The notes beneath the pieces are model-generated. The model had not been told where the DNA came from and made no database searches. It saw nothing but the letters and a program-made list of their open reading frames with translations. Source: Alistipes excrementigallinarum (GTDB lineage: Bacteria; Bacteroidota; Bacteroidia; Bacteroidales; Rikenellaceae). Taken from it: a DNA stretch of 64,000 bases. The stretch is taken from NCBI GenBank assembly GCA_019112825.1, contig DXIP01000007.1, forward strand, positions 31,271 to 95,270, read 5' to 3'. Shown one piece after another: positions 46,136 through 54,067 of this stretch; within the stretch, counting starts at the first letter, position 1, and each line of letters opens with the position of its first letter. The translations under genes were made by a program, and so were the position numbers.

Positions 46136-47698
46136 ATGGACCAAACCGTAAACCACCATAAAAACTGCTGCAAACCCGAAATGGGACGCGGCTGCAGCTT
46201 CTGCGACTGCGGCTCCGAGTGCGAGGCGCTCCCCTGCGAGGGGTGCTTCAAGCTCCACGAAACCTCGTGGCTCGAGGATTATCCCGTCAACCTGCCGAGC
46301 GACATCGTGGAGGTGCGCTTCAAGAATACGCGCCGCTCGTTCTACCAGAACGTCAACCACCTCGACCTCAAGCGGGGCGACATCGTCGCCGTCGAGGCCT
46401 CGCCGGGCCACGACATCGGCATCGTCTCGCTGACGGGCGACCTGGTGGCCCGCCAGATGCGCCGCACGGGATTCACCCCCTACAACGGCGAGTACAAGAA
46501 AATCTACCGCAAGGCTAAGCCCTACGACATCGAACGCTGGCAGGAGGCCATCGCCCTCGAACACGAGACGATGATTGCCTCGCGGCAAATCGCCGCCGAC
46601 ATGGGTCTGAACATGAAAATCGGCGACGTGGAGTACCAGGGCGACAAAATCAAGGCCATCTTCTACTACATAGCCGACGAGCGCGTCGACTTCCGCGAGC
46701 TCATCAAGGTCTTCGCCGAGCGGTTCCACATCCGCATCGAGATGAAGCAAATCGGAGCGCGCCAGGAGGCGGGCCGCATCGGCGGTCTGGGCGCCTGCGG
46801 CCGCGAGCTGTGCTGCGCCTCGTGGATGTCGAGCTTCTCGAGCGTCACCACGGGAGCCGCCCGCACGCAGGACATCTCGCTCAACCCCCAGAAGCTCGCC
46901 GGACAGTGCTCGAAGCTCAAGTGCTGCCTGATGTACGAATACGACGCCTATGCCGATGCCCGCAAGGAGTTCCCGCGGCTGCGCGAGCCGCTGCTGACCG
47001 ACGAAGGGGAGTTCCATCTGGTGAAGAGCGACATTCTGGCTGGAACGATGTCGTTCAGCAGCAGCAAGGATTCGATGGCCAACATCATCACGCTGCCCGT
47101 CTCGCGCGTGAAGGAGATTCTGGCGCTCAACCGTGCCGGCAAGCGCGCCGAGCAGCTGCAGGACGACAGCGACCTCGAACCCGAAACCGACGAACCGTCG
47201 TTCCGTTCGGAGGAGGACAGCATCACGCGCTTCGACAACACCAAACGCCGCAGCCGCCGCAACCGCAACCGCCGCGAAAACGGCCGTGAAAACGGCCGCA
47301 ACGGTCAGCACGGCAGCCGCCGCGAGAACGGCAACGGAGCCGCCGCGCAACAGGCCGAAGGCTCGGCCGAGGAGGCCCGTCCGACGGCTGAGAACGGCGC
47401 AGCGCCGCAGCGCGGCGGTGCCGAGAAGGGACACGGCCGCAACGACCGTTCGCGCCGCCGCAACAACGGAGGCAATGGAAACAATGGCAACGGAGCCAAC
47501 GGCAGTCAGGAGCACCGCGAGGAGCGCACCGCCGCCCCGGCCGAACAGCGTGCGGAGGGAGAGGCTCAGGGCAACCGTCCGCGTCAGAACCGCAACCGCA
47601 GCCGACACAACCGCCCGCGTCCGAACGGAGCCGCCGGAGGCGACGAGCGCCGCACGAAGAGCCGCCCCGAAGGGGGCCGCAAGGCGGAGGAAGCCTGA
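46136..47698 (+). CDS. RicT/YaaT-type PSP1 domain protein with basic disordered tail
   Basis: A 520-residue protein. The N-terminal part has several cysteines (CCKPEMGRGCSFCDCGSEC), then the PSP1 domain (about 50-310) with VEVRFKNTRRSFYQN, AFYYIADERVDFRELIKVFAERFHIRIEMKQIGARQEAG, GGLGACGRELCCASW and AGQCSKLKCCLMYEY, the Cys motifs that hold [4Fe-4S] in B. subtilis RicT. After residue about 345 it becomes a tail of some 170 residues rich in Arg, Asn, Gly, Glu, with repeated RRNRNRREN-like stretches, absent from Bacillus RicT and likely RNA-binding. A TATCTTTA box at 46113-46120 precedes it. The gene is followed by gldH-like and trmB. Confidence 0.88.
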   Translation: MDQTVNHHKNCCKPEMGRGCSFCDCGSECEALPCEGCFKLHETSWLEDYPVNLPSDIVEVRFKNTRRSFYQNVNHLDLKRGDIVAVEASPGHDIGIVSLTGDLVARQMRRTGFTPYNGEYKKIYRKAKPYDIERWQEAIALEHETMIASRQIAADMGLNMKIGDVEYQGDKIKAIFYYIADERVDFRELIKVFAERFHIRIEMKQIGARQEAGRIGGLGACGRELCCASWMSSFSSVTTGAARTQDISLNPQKLAGQCSKLKCCLMYEYDAYADARKEFPRLREPLLTDEGEFHLVKSDILAGTMSFSSSKDSMANIITLPVSRVKEILALNRAGKRAEQLQDDSDLEPETDEPSFRSEEDSITRFDNTKRRSRRNRNRRENGRENGRNGQHGSRRENGNGAAAQQAEGSAEEARPTAENGAAPQRGGAEKGHGRNDRSRRRNNGGNGNNGNGANGSQEHREERTAAPAEQRAEGEAQGNRPRQNRNRSRHNRPRPNGAAGGDERRTKSRPEGGRKAEEA

Positions 47699-47908
47699 TA
47701 ACCCGCACGCCATCCAGACGAAAACCGGACATGGAGCGGGCAAACGCTAGGAACAATCATGAAGGCATCGAGCCGTAGAGAGAATCGACCGTACAGCACG
47801 GCTGAGACCGTCGCACAGCGCAGCAACATGCGCGCGGCGGAGCATGCGGGAGCTGCGGGGAGAATATGGAGCGTCGCCTCATGCGCGGGCAAAGCCCTCC
47901 GCACGGGG

Positions 47909-48346
47909 ATGCGCCGGGGATGGATGCTGCTCGCCGCAACGACGGTCTGCGCCGCCGCGGGCGGCTGCATGGCCCACACGCAGAGCGTCGCAGTCGATGT
48001 CGACGCTCGTGACTGGAGCCGGCCGGCGCTCCTGTCGTTTACCAACAGCGACACCACCACGCTGCGCGACCTGCACCTCTTCGTCCGCTGCAACGAGCGC
48101 TTCGAGGCCGACTCGCTGCCGCTGCGCGTGATGCTCCTCTCGCCCGACTCGCTCCGCTTCGAAGAGCGCTTCGTGCTCCGCACCGAGCGCAGCGAGCTGC
48201 CCGCCGCACGGAGCCGCGTCTGCGAGGCTCCCTTCCGGAGCCGGGTCGTACTGCCCGACACGGGCCGCTACCGCCTCGTCATCGCCCCCGCAACGCCGCA
48301 GCGCGGCATCGAGGCGGTGGGCATCAACATCGTAAGAACAGAATAA
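47909..48346 (+). CDS. gldH: GldH-like lipoprotein
   Basis: About 145 residues from ATG 47909 (MRRGWMLLAATTVCAAAGGC, lipobox C20). The body SFTNSDTTTLRDLHLFVRCNERFEADSLPLRVMLLSPDSLRF fits the pattern of gliding-motility lipoprotein GldH (a short beta-sandwich), and the position directly after a PSP1 gene is where gldH is found in Bacteroidota. GldH is present in non-gliding gut species too, so gliding is not implied. Sequence similarity is weak, so the assignment depends partly on context. An in-frame ATG at 47759 would add 50 residues of unlikely N-terminus. Confidence 0.55.
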   Translation: MRRGWMLLAATTVCAAAGGCMAHTQSVAVDVDARDWSRPALLSFTNSDTTTLRDLHLFVRCNERFEADSLPLRVMLLSPDSLRFEERFVLRTERSELPAARSRVCEAPFRSRVVLPDTGRYRLVIAPATPQRGIEAVGINIVRTE

Positions 48347-48361
48347 ACCGACCAATCCGTC

Positions 48362-49108
48362 ATGGGAAAAGACAAACTGCGCCGTTTCAGCGAAAACCTC
48401 ACCTTCAAGTGCTTTGTGCAGCCCGAATTCGACGACATATTCCGTTGCGACCATCCGCTCAAGGGGCACTGGCAGCGCGATTTTTTCCACAACGACCATC
48501 CCATCGTCCTCGAACTGGGCTGCGGCAAGGGTGAATACACCGTGGCGCTGGCCGAACGCGAGCCCGGGCGCAACTTCATCGGCATCGACATCAAGGGGGC
48601 CCGCATGTGGCGCGGCGCCAAGACGGTCACCGAGCGGGGCATGACCAATGCCGCCTTCCTGCGCACGCGCATCGAGTTCATCGACCACCTCTTCGGCGAG
48701 GGGGAGGTCTCGGAAATCTGGATTACCTTCCCCGACCCGCAGCTCAAGACACGCCGGGCCAAGAAGCGCCTCACCTCGCCGCTCTTCCTCGAACGCTATG
48801 CCCGGCTGCTGCGCCCCGACGGATGGCTCAACCTCAAGACCGACTCGAAACACCTCTACGCCTACACGAACGAGGTTATCCGCCGCTTCGCGCTGCCGTG
48901 CGAAGTCTCCGAACCCGACATCTACGGCTCGGGCTTTGCCGACGAGACGCTCTCGGTCAAGACGGCCTACGAGACGCTTTTTCTCGAGAAGGGGCTCCCC
49001 ATCACCTACACCCGCTTCTCGCTGGGCGGGCGCCGCGACTTCCCCTGGTTCGACTGGGAGGAGGACCAAAAGCTCGAAAAGGACAACGAGGAGGAGCGCC
49101 GCCGGTAA
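48362..49108 (+). CDS. trmB: tRNA (guanine-N7-)-methyltransferase
   Basis: A 248-residue Rossmann-fold SAM enzyme that methylates G46 in the variable loop of tRNA. Motif I is ELGCGKGE at 51-58; NFIGIDIKGARMWRGA follows, and the substrate-site motif is WITFPDPQLKTRRAKKRLTSPLFLERYARLL near 120-150, with the family's FPDPW/Q-K-RH arrangement. The C-terminal YETLFLEKGLPITYTRFSL is family-typical. The start lies 15 bases after the GldH-like stop, so it is co-transcribed. Confidence 0.95.
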   Translation: MGKDKLRRFSENLTFKCFVQPEFDDIFRCDHPLKGHWQRDFFHNDHPIVLELGCGKGEYTVALAEREPGRNFIGIDIKGARMWRGAKTVTERGMTNAAFLRTRIEFIDHLFGEGEVSEIWITFPDPQLKTRRAKKRLTSPLFLERYARLLRPDGWLNLKTDSKHLYAYTNEVIRRFALPCEVSEPDIYGSGFADETLSVKTAYETLFLEKGLPITYTRFSLGGRRDFPWFDWEEDQKLEKDNEEERRR

Positions 49109-49178
49109 GACCGTTCGGGAGGACGCCTTTCTCATACGGAGGGCCTGTTGCACCGCCCCATTATCCCGAAATACCACA

Positions 49179-49213
49179 CCCCGACGGGCAGTCCGCCCGC
49201 CGGGGCTCTTTTT
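49179..49213 (+). terminator. Terminator after trmB
   Basis: Stem CCCCGaCGGGC / GCCCGcCGGGG (49179-49189 with 49195-49205), one mismatch, followed by CTCTTTTT. Confidence 0.9.
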
Positions 49214-49487
49214 GCCCGGGCTGAGCGCCTGACAAACCCCGCATCCAAACTGCCCTTCCACCGCGCGTCACTGTCTTCGGAGCTGCACCCCTTCATTCGA
49301 AGCTGCGCCAACCTCACCTTATCCACCGGCCGACGACACACCACCCCACTTGAACCGCTCCGCGCCCCTTCAAGCGACCGAACTGCCTCCGAACAGCCTC
49401 CCAACAGCCTCGACATTCCCTCCTTAACAACCCTCCGCCTCCATGCCCGTCCCCTTCACCCACTCTCTACGGATAAAAGCGCTCAGT
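49214..49487. other. Intergenic region before the blaI operators
   Basis: C-rich sequence with no recognisable gene; reading frames here are rich in Pro/Ser/Arg without domain character. Confidence 0.45.
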
Positions 49488-49534
49488 CTACTAAAATTTT
49501 AGAAGAAATATTTGCATTTCTAAAAAATTAGTAG
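49488..49534. promoter_or_regulatory. Paired palindromic operators, candidate BlaI site
   Basis: Two related 18-base imperfect palindromes: 49488-49505 (CTACTAAAATTTTAGAAG) and 49517-49534 (TTTCTAAAAAATTAGTAG). The second equals the reverse complement of the first at 15 of 18 positions. Between and after them are AAATATTTG boxes close to TAnnTTTG. The outer arms CTACTAA / TTAGTAG are perfect. Position about 320 bases upstream of blaI fits autoregulation. Confidence 0.6.
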
Positions 49535-49850
49535 AATATTTGCATGGGGAGAACACAGCAGAGAAAGATAAGCCCCCAGCGCACCGAACGAAGGGGCGGA
49601 AGAAGTAACCCGTCGCAGCGTGAGAAAGTGCAGAAAGCGCGACACGGTGGCGCATCGGACAGAGGGGCGGGAAAAACAACCCGTACCGACGTCAGAAGCA
49701 GAAAGGACGGATGGCAACCAGCACCACCCCGGCAAACGGAAGGCCTCAACGCAACCGCCCCACCCCGAAAAGCGGGCAGGAAGGAGCCTGAACCCGACGA
49801 ACAGCAGCTCCGTCCGAGAGCTCACAAACCATAAAAAACGTAGAAAAACC

Positions 49851-50243
49851 ATGGATACAAAGATGAACAACAGCACCCCCGCCCAGTCGCTCACGCGCGG
49901 CGAGGAGGAAATCATGCAGATACTCTGGCAGCTGGGCGAGGCGACGGTCAACGAGGTGATTGCCTGCACCCGGGAGCCGCACCCCAAGTACACGACCGTG
50001 GCCACGTTCCTCAAGATTCTGGAGAACAAGGGCTTTGTCGGCCACACGGCCGAGGGCAAGAGCCACCGCTACCACCCGCTAGTGGCCAAGGAGTCCTACG
50101 CCCGAAACGTCATGCAGTCGATGCTGGGCTCCTACTTCAACGGCTCGCTGGCTCAGATGGTCTCCTTCTTCTCGCAGCACGAACAGATTTCAATCAAGGA
50201 GATGGAGGAGATTCTCGAAATCATGCACTCCATCCGCAAATAG
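49851..50243 (+). CDS. BlaI/MecI family transcriptional repressor
   Basis: A 130-residue winged-helix repressor. The DNA-binding domain (about 12-85) reads LTRGEEEIMQILWQLGEATVNEVIAC, then KYTTVATFLKILENKGFVGHTAEGKSHRYHPLV, matching the BlaI wHTH with its KGF(V) wing; the C-terminal helix forms the dimer. In the Bla/Mec system the repressor is cleaved by or after BlaR1 activation. Start at ATG 49851. The BlaR1-like gene follows after 57 bases, and paired palindromes at 49488-49534 are likely operators. The target need not be beta-lactamase; no such gene is present. Confidence 0.93.
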   Translation: MDTKMNNSTPAQSLTRGEEEIMQILWQLGEATVNEVIACTREPHPKYTTVATFLKILENKGFVGHTAEGKSHRYHPLVAKESYARNVMQSMLGSYFNGSLAQMVSFFSQHEQISIKEMEEILEIMHSIRK

Positions 50244-50300
50244 CGCCCGGAGCCGCCGACACCCCGCACTCAGTCAACCAACCTCAAAAACGGACAAACC

Positions 50301-52628
50301 ATGAAGGAGCTGACGACCTACCTCCTCGAATCGCTCGCCTGCGGCGGCGTACTCTACGCCTGCTACCGCCTGCTGCTCGACCGCCGCGTCGCCTTCGGCT
50401 GGTGCCGCGGCTGGCTGCTCGCCCTGCCGCTGCTCGCCGCCGTCATCCCGCTGCTGCGGATTCCCCTCTATCCGGGCGAGGTGATTTACCTCACGGCAGC
50501 GCCCGCTCCGCAGAGCGGGCTCCCCGTCCCTGCCGAGGCGATGCCTGCAACGGTGGTCGAGGCGGAACGCATCACGGCCGGGGAGCTCCTCACATGGCTC
50601 TACGCCGCAGGTGCGGCCGCGGTGCTCGGAGCCGCCGCCGCCCAGCTGTGGCGCATCCGGCAGCTCGGCCACGGCGCCGCAGTCACCCGCACGGGCCGCA
50701 TGACACTCGTCCGCACGCGGCAGCAGTGCGCCGCGTTCTCCCTCTTCGGCAGGGTCTACGTCTGGGAGCAGCTCCCGCCCCGCGAGCTGGAGGCGGTGCT
50801 GCTGCACGAGGCGAGCCACATCCGCCGCCGACACTCGCTGGAGCGGCTCGCCATGGAGCTCCTCAAGGCGGCGCTGTGGTGGAACCCCTTCGTCTGGCTC
50901 GCCGCACGGCGGCTGGTCGAGGTCGAGGAGTACGAGGCCGACAGCGACGTGCTCGCATCGGGATATGCACTCAACAGCTACATAGATACCCTCTTCATGC
51001 AGCTTTTCGGTTATAGTCCGGAAATAGCCAACGGGCTGCGCAGTTCATTAACCAAAAAACGACTCAAAATGATGACTTCAAAGACCCCGAGCCGTCATGC
51101 ACGGCTCCGACTTGCGGCCACACTGCCCTTCATCATCGGACTGCTCTGCGCCTTTGCCTTCACCTCACGAGCCGCAGTCATTCTGCCGGCCGAGACCGCC
51201 GAACCGGCCGCAACCCCCGCAACTGCACCGGCTGCAACCCCCGCTGCCACGGCCGAGACTCCCGCCGTCACCACCGAAATGAACCTGCAGCAGCCCACCG
51301 CTGCCGCACCGAAGGCCGACCCCTCGGAGAAGAGCTGCCGCGTACACCTCATGGTTGCCCTGAGAGACTTTACCGGGGACAGAAAACACTTCACGATGAA
51401 ACGGGCCTCCTCTGGTGTAATCGTTCGCGTCAAGGGCTCCACGCTGGGAGCGGTCACCGACGAAAAGGGGGAGGCCGAACTGACCGTACCGCAGGGATGC
51501 CTGCTCGAGGTCTCCAGCATGGGCTACGAGACCCGACTGGTCGAAGTTCCCCGCGAGGAGCGCTTCTCGCAGTCTGTCATGCTCGACAACAGCGCCGGTG
51601 ATACGGACAACGAGGCCCGACAGCCCCAACAGGAGGGAAAGCCCCTGGTCATCACATTCCGCGACAAGGACGGCGTGGCTGGAACGCCGCTCTACATGGT
51701 CGACGGCGTCGAAACCGAAATCGACGTAATACCGACCAACATCGGCAGCGTGACATTCATTTATGCCGAGGATGCCGTGAAGCGCTACGGCGAGGAGCGG
51801 GGACGCTTTGGCGCGTTGGAGATTACAACCCGCACCCTCCAGGAGATGGCCCGGGAGACGGAGGCCCCCCCCTTCATCGTGGCCGAAACAATGCCCTTGT
51901 TCGAGGGCGGTGACCTGCTCAAGTTCCGCCAGTGGCTCCAGACTCAGGTGCGCTACCCGGCTGAAGCGCTCAAGAAGCAAATCGAGGGGCGCGTCGTCTG
52001 CTCGTTCGTCGTCGAGCGCGACGGCTCGGTCTCGAACATCATGGCGCTGCAGTCGCCCGACCGGCTGCTCACCGACGAGGTGCGGCGCGTGCTCGCAAAC
52101 TCGCCCCGCTGGACCCCCGGCATGCAGAAGGGCAAAACGGTCCGTGTGAAGTATATCGTCCCAGTGGATTTCAGGCTTCCCGAGAAGAACGAGGCTGCCA
52201 CAGGTGCCGGCACCCCGGCAGCAGCCAAAACCGACAGCCCGGCTGCGGAGGAGGATGCTCCGGTAACGCTGGCCGAGACGATGCCCTTGTTCCATAGCGG
52301 CGACCTGACGACGTTCCGACAGTGGCTCCAGACACAGATACGCTACCCGGCCGAAGCGCTCAGGAAGCGAATCGAAGGGCGCATCATCTGCTCGTTCGAT
52401 ATCGAGCGCGACGGTTCGGTCTCAAACGTCCAGGTCCTCAAGACTGCCAACATATCGCTGTATAGAGAGGTGAAACGTGCGCTCGAATACCCGCCCCGCT
52501 GGATTCCCGGCCAAAACAAAGGCGAAGTCGGCCTCACAAAAAGGAAGATACTTGTAGTCGATTTTTCCATCGAAGAGAAAAAGACCGACAACTCCACAAC
52601 AGTCCAGGGGAACATCACCGTAGTCTGA
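50301..52628 (+). CDS. BlaR1-like M56 membrane metalloprotease with two tandem TonB C-terminal domains
   Basis: A 775-residue protein. Transmembrane segments lie near 8-25, 36-55, 95-118 and 268-290. The zinc protease motif HEASH is at 169-173 with ARRLVEVEEYEADSDVLA near 205-222. After the last helix: an Ala/Pro/Thr-rich linker (300-340), a carboxypeptidase-D-regulatory-like domain (GVIVRVKGSTLGAVTDEKGEAELTVPQGC near 372-400), a SusC-plug-like piece (TPLYMVDGVETEID), and two TonB C-terminal domains starting at AETMPLFEGGDLL (about 530) and AETMPLFHSGDLT (about 660), 390 bases apart in the gene. No penicillin-binding sensor domain is present. It is encoded after a BlaI repressor and likely senses envelope stress or TonB-dependent traffic. 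Confidence 0.85.
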   Translation: MKELTTYLLESLACGGVLYACYRLLLDRRVAFGWCRGWLLALPLLAAVIPLLRIPLYPGEVIYLTAAPAPQSGLPVPAEAMPATVVEAERITAGELLTWLYAAGAAAVLGAAAAQLWRIRQLGHGAAVTRTGRMTLVRTRQQCAAFSLFGRVYVWEQLPPRELEAVLLHEASHIRRRHSLERLAMELLKAALWWNPFVWLAARRLVEVEEYEADSDVLASGYALNSYIDTLFMQLFGYSPEIANGLRSSLTKKRLKMMTSKTPSRHARLRLAATLPFIIGLLCAFAFTSRAAVILPAETAEPAATPATAPAATPAATAETPAVTTEMNLQQPTAAAPKADPSEKSCRVHLMVALRDFTGDRKHFTMKRASSGVIVRVKGSTLGAVTDEKGEAELTVPQGCLLEVSSMGYETRLVEVPREERFSQSVMLDNSAGDTDNEARQPQQEGKPLVITFRDKDGVAGTPLYMVDGVETEIDVIPTNIGSVTFIYAEDAVKRYGEERGRFGALEITTRTLQEMARETEAPPFIVAETMPLFEGGDLLKFRQWLQTQVRYPAEALKKQIEGRVVCSFVVERDGSVSNIMALQSPDRLLTDEVRRVLANSPRWTPGMQKGKTVRVKYIVPVDFRLPEKNEAATGAGTPAAAKTDSPAAEEDAPVTLAETMPLFHSGDLTTFRQWLQTQIRYPAEALRKRIEGRIICSFDIERDGSVSNVQVLKTANISLYREVKRALEYPPRWIPGQNKGEVGLTKRKILVVDFSIEEKKTDNSTTVQGNITVV

Positions 52629-52680
52629 AGGGACCCGGGAAGAAGCGGACAGAGAGAACATATCCGACCATCAAGCGGAA

Positions 52681-52719
52681 GAGGGCGCCCGACCTGGTTC
52701 AGCGGGCACCCTCTTTTTT
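52681..52719 (+). terminator. Terminator of the blaI-blaR1 operon
   Basis: Stem gagggcgcccg / cgggcaccctc (52681-52713, one mismatch) followed by T6. Confidence 0.88.
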
Positions 52720-52807
52720 GTCGTTCCGCTCCATCCGGGGCGGGAAGAGGTCAATATGCGGCCGGGAAGAGGTGCGGCAGAGGCGCCGACCGCTCCGGAG
52801 CGCAGCA

Positions 52808-53917
52808 TCAGTTCTGCGGCAGGCCGAGCAGCCGAGCCAGACGCTGCGAGAGCTGCGTGTTGTCCATCACACCGCCCAGGCGCCCGGCCCCCGTACCGTA
52901 GAAGTATACCGGCACGAGCGTTCCGGTATGGCTTTTCGAGCCGAAGTTGTACTGCAGACCGTTTTCGGCCTGCGTGAAGTCCTCGTCGTTGGCCGGAATC
53001 GACAGCCCGCCCGTCTCGTGGTCGGCTACGACCACCACGAGCGTTCCGGGGTGTGCATCGGCATAGTCCATCGCCTCACCAACGGCGGCGTTGAAGTCGC
53101 GCATCTCGGCCAGAAGGCGTTCGGCATCGTTGTCGTGGGCCGCCATGTCGATGAGCGACCCCTCGACAAGCAGCATCCAGCCGCGGTGCAATGAATCGTC
53201 GGCCGTGAGCAGCTCGAGCGCCTTGCGCGTCGCCCGCGGAAGGTAGTCGCCGCGCCGGGGCGCCGCCTCGAGGTGCTTCTCGGCAAAGGCCCCCAGGACT
53301 CGTCCGCTGTGGAGCGTGTCGGTCTGCTCAAACCGGTCGACCACCGTATACCCGCGTCGGCGGAAGGCGTCGAAATAGGTGCCTCCGTCGGAGCACTCCT
53401 CCGCAAGCCACTTGCGGCCGCCCCCGAAGAGCACGTCGACGCCGCTCGCCAACAAATCGCGGGTAATCGTATCGACATCACCCCGCCGGGCCACATGGGC
53501 GTAGAAGGCCGCCGGTGTGGCGTGCTGCAGGTAGCAGCTCACCACGATGCCGCTCCGCAGACCGGCCTTTTCGGCGCGCATCATGAGCGACTCGTAGCGT
53601 TCGCCCTCAAGCGACTGGCCGATGGTTCCGTTGCCGGTCTTGTGGCCCGTTGCAAGCGCCGTCGCCGCGGCGGCCGAGTCGGTCACGCGGTTGTTGGCCG
53701 AGCGCGTGCAGACCAGCCCCACGCTTTGTGCGCGGTCGAACGAGGTCGGCGCGTAGCCGTTCTCGACCATCAGCATCGAGACATGGGCCAGACCCATGCC
53801 GTCGCCCACCATGAAAATCAGGTTGCGGACCTCGCCCTCGGGGTTCGCGGCCCGGACACCGCCCCACGCAAGGAGGCTCAGCGTCCAGACAAGCAGGATT
53901 GTCGCAGTCTTCTTCAT
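52808..53917 (-). CDS. Alkaline phosphatase
   Basis: A 369-residue exported phosphomonoesterase. Signal peptide MKKTATILLVWTLSLLAWGGVRA with cleavage before ANPEG. Metal/nucleophile features: MVGDGMG (D39), TDSAAAATALATG with the phosphorylated Ser81, CYLQHATPAAFYAH near 127-140, EGSLIDMAAHDND near 258-270 and ADHETGG near 303, all ligands of the two zincs and magnesium. The start at ATG 53917 is fixed by the signal peptide; a TATCTTTG box at 53926-53933 ends 8 bases before it, so the leader is extremely short. It lies downstream of the FISUMP lipoprotein gene in the same direction but appears to have its own promoter. Confidence 0.95.
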   Translation of the reverse strand: MKKTATILLVWTLSLLAWGGVRAANPEGEVRNLIFMVGDGMGLAHVSMLMVENGYAPTSFDRAQSVGLVCTRSANNRVTDSAAAATALATGHKTGNGTIGQSLEGERYESLMMRAEKAGLRSGIVVSCYLQHATPAAFYAHVARRGDVDTITRDLLASGVDVLFGGGRKWLAEECSDGGTYFDAFRRRGYTVVDRFEQTDTLHSGRVLGAFAEKHLEAAPRRGDYLPRATRKALELLTADDSLHRGWMLLVEGSLIDMAAHDNDAERLLAEMRDFNAAVGEAMDYADAHPGTLVVVVADHETGGLSIPANDEDFTQAENGLQYNFGSKSHTGTLVPVYFYGTGAGRLGGVMDNTQLSQRLARLLGLPQN

Positions 53918-54067
53918 AACAGGTACAAAGATAGCCCTTTTTCCGCGAAGGTGCACCGCCCGAAGGCAGGTTTCACGGCTACGTCATTGCAACGTAACAC
54001 CGCAGCCGCTCCCGTCAGGCTTCGTCACAGCCAGATTTGCCCCGCCCATCGGTCCGGCCGCCGGCGC

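Noticed and set aside
49544..49834. A 96-residue basic open frame starting right after the second blaI operator
   Set aside because: Very Arg/Gly/Pro-rich with no structure; more likely part of the blaI leader. Could be a leader peptide, but nothing supports that.
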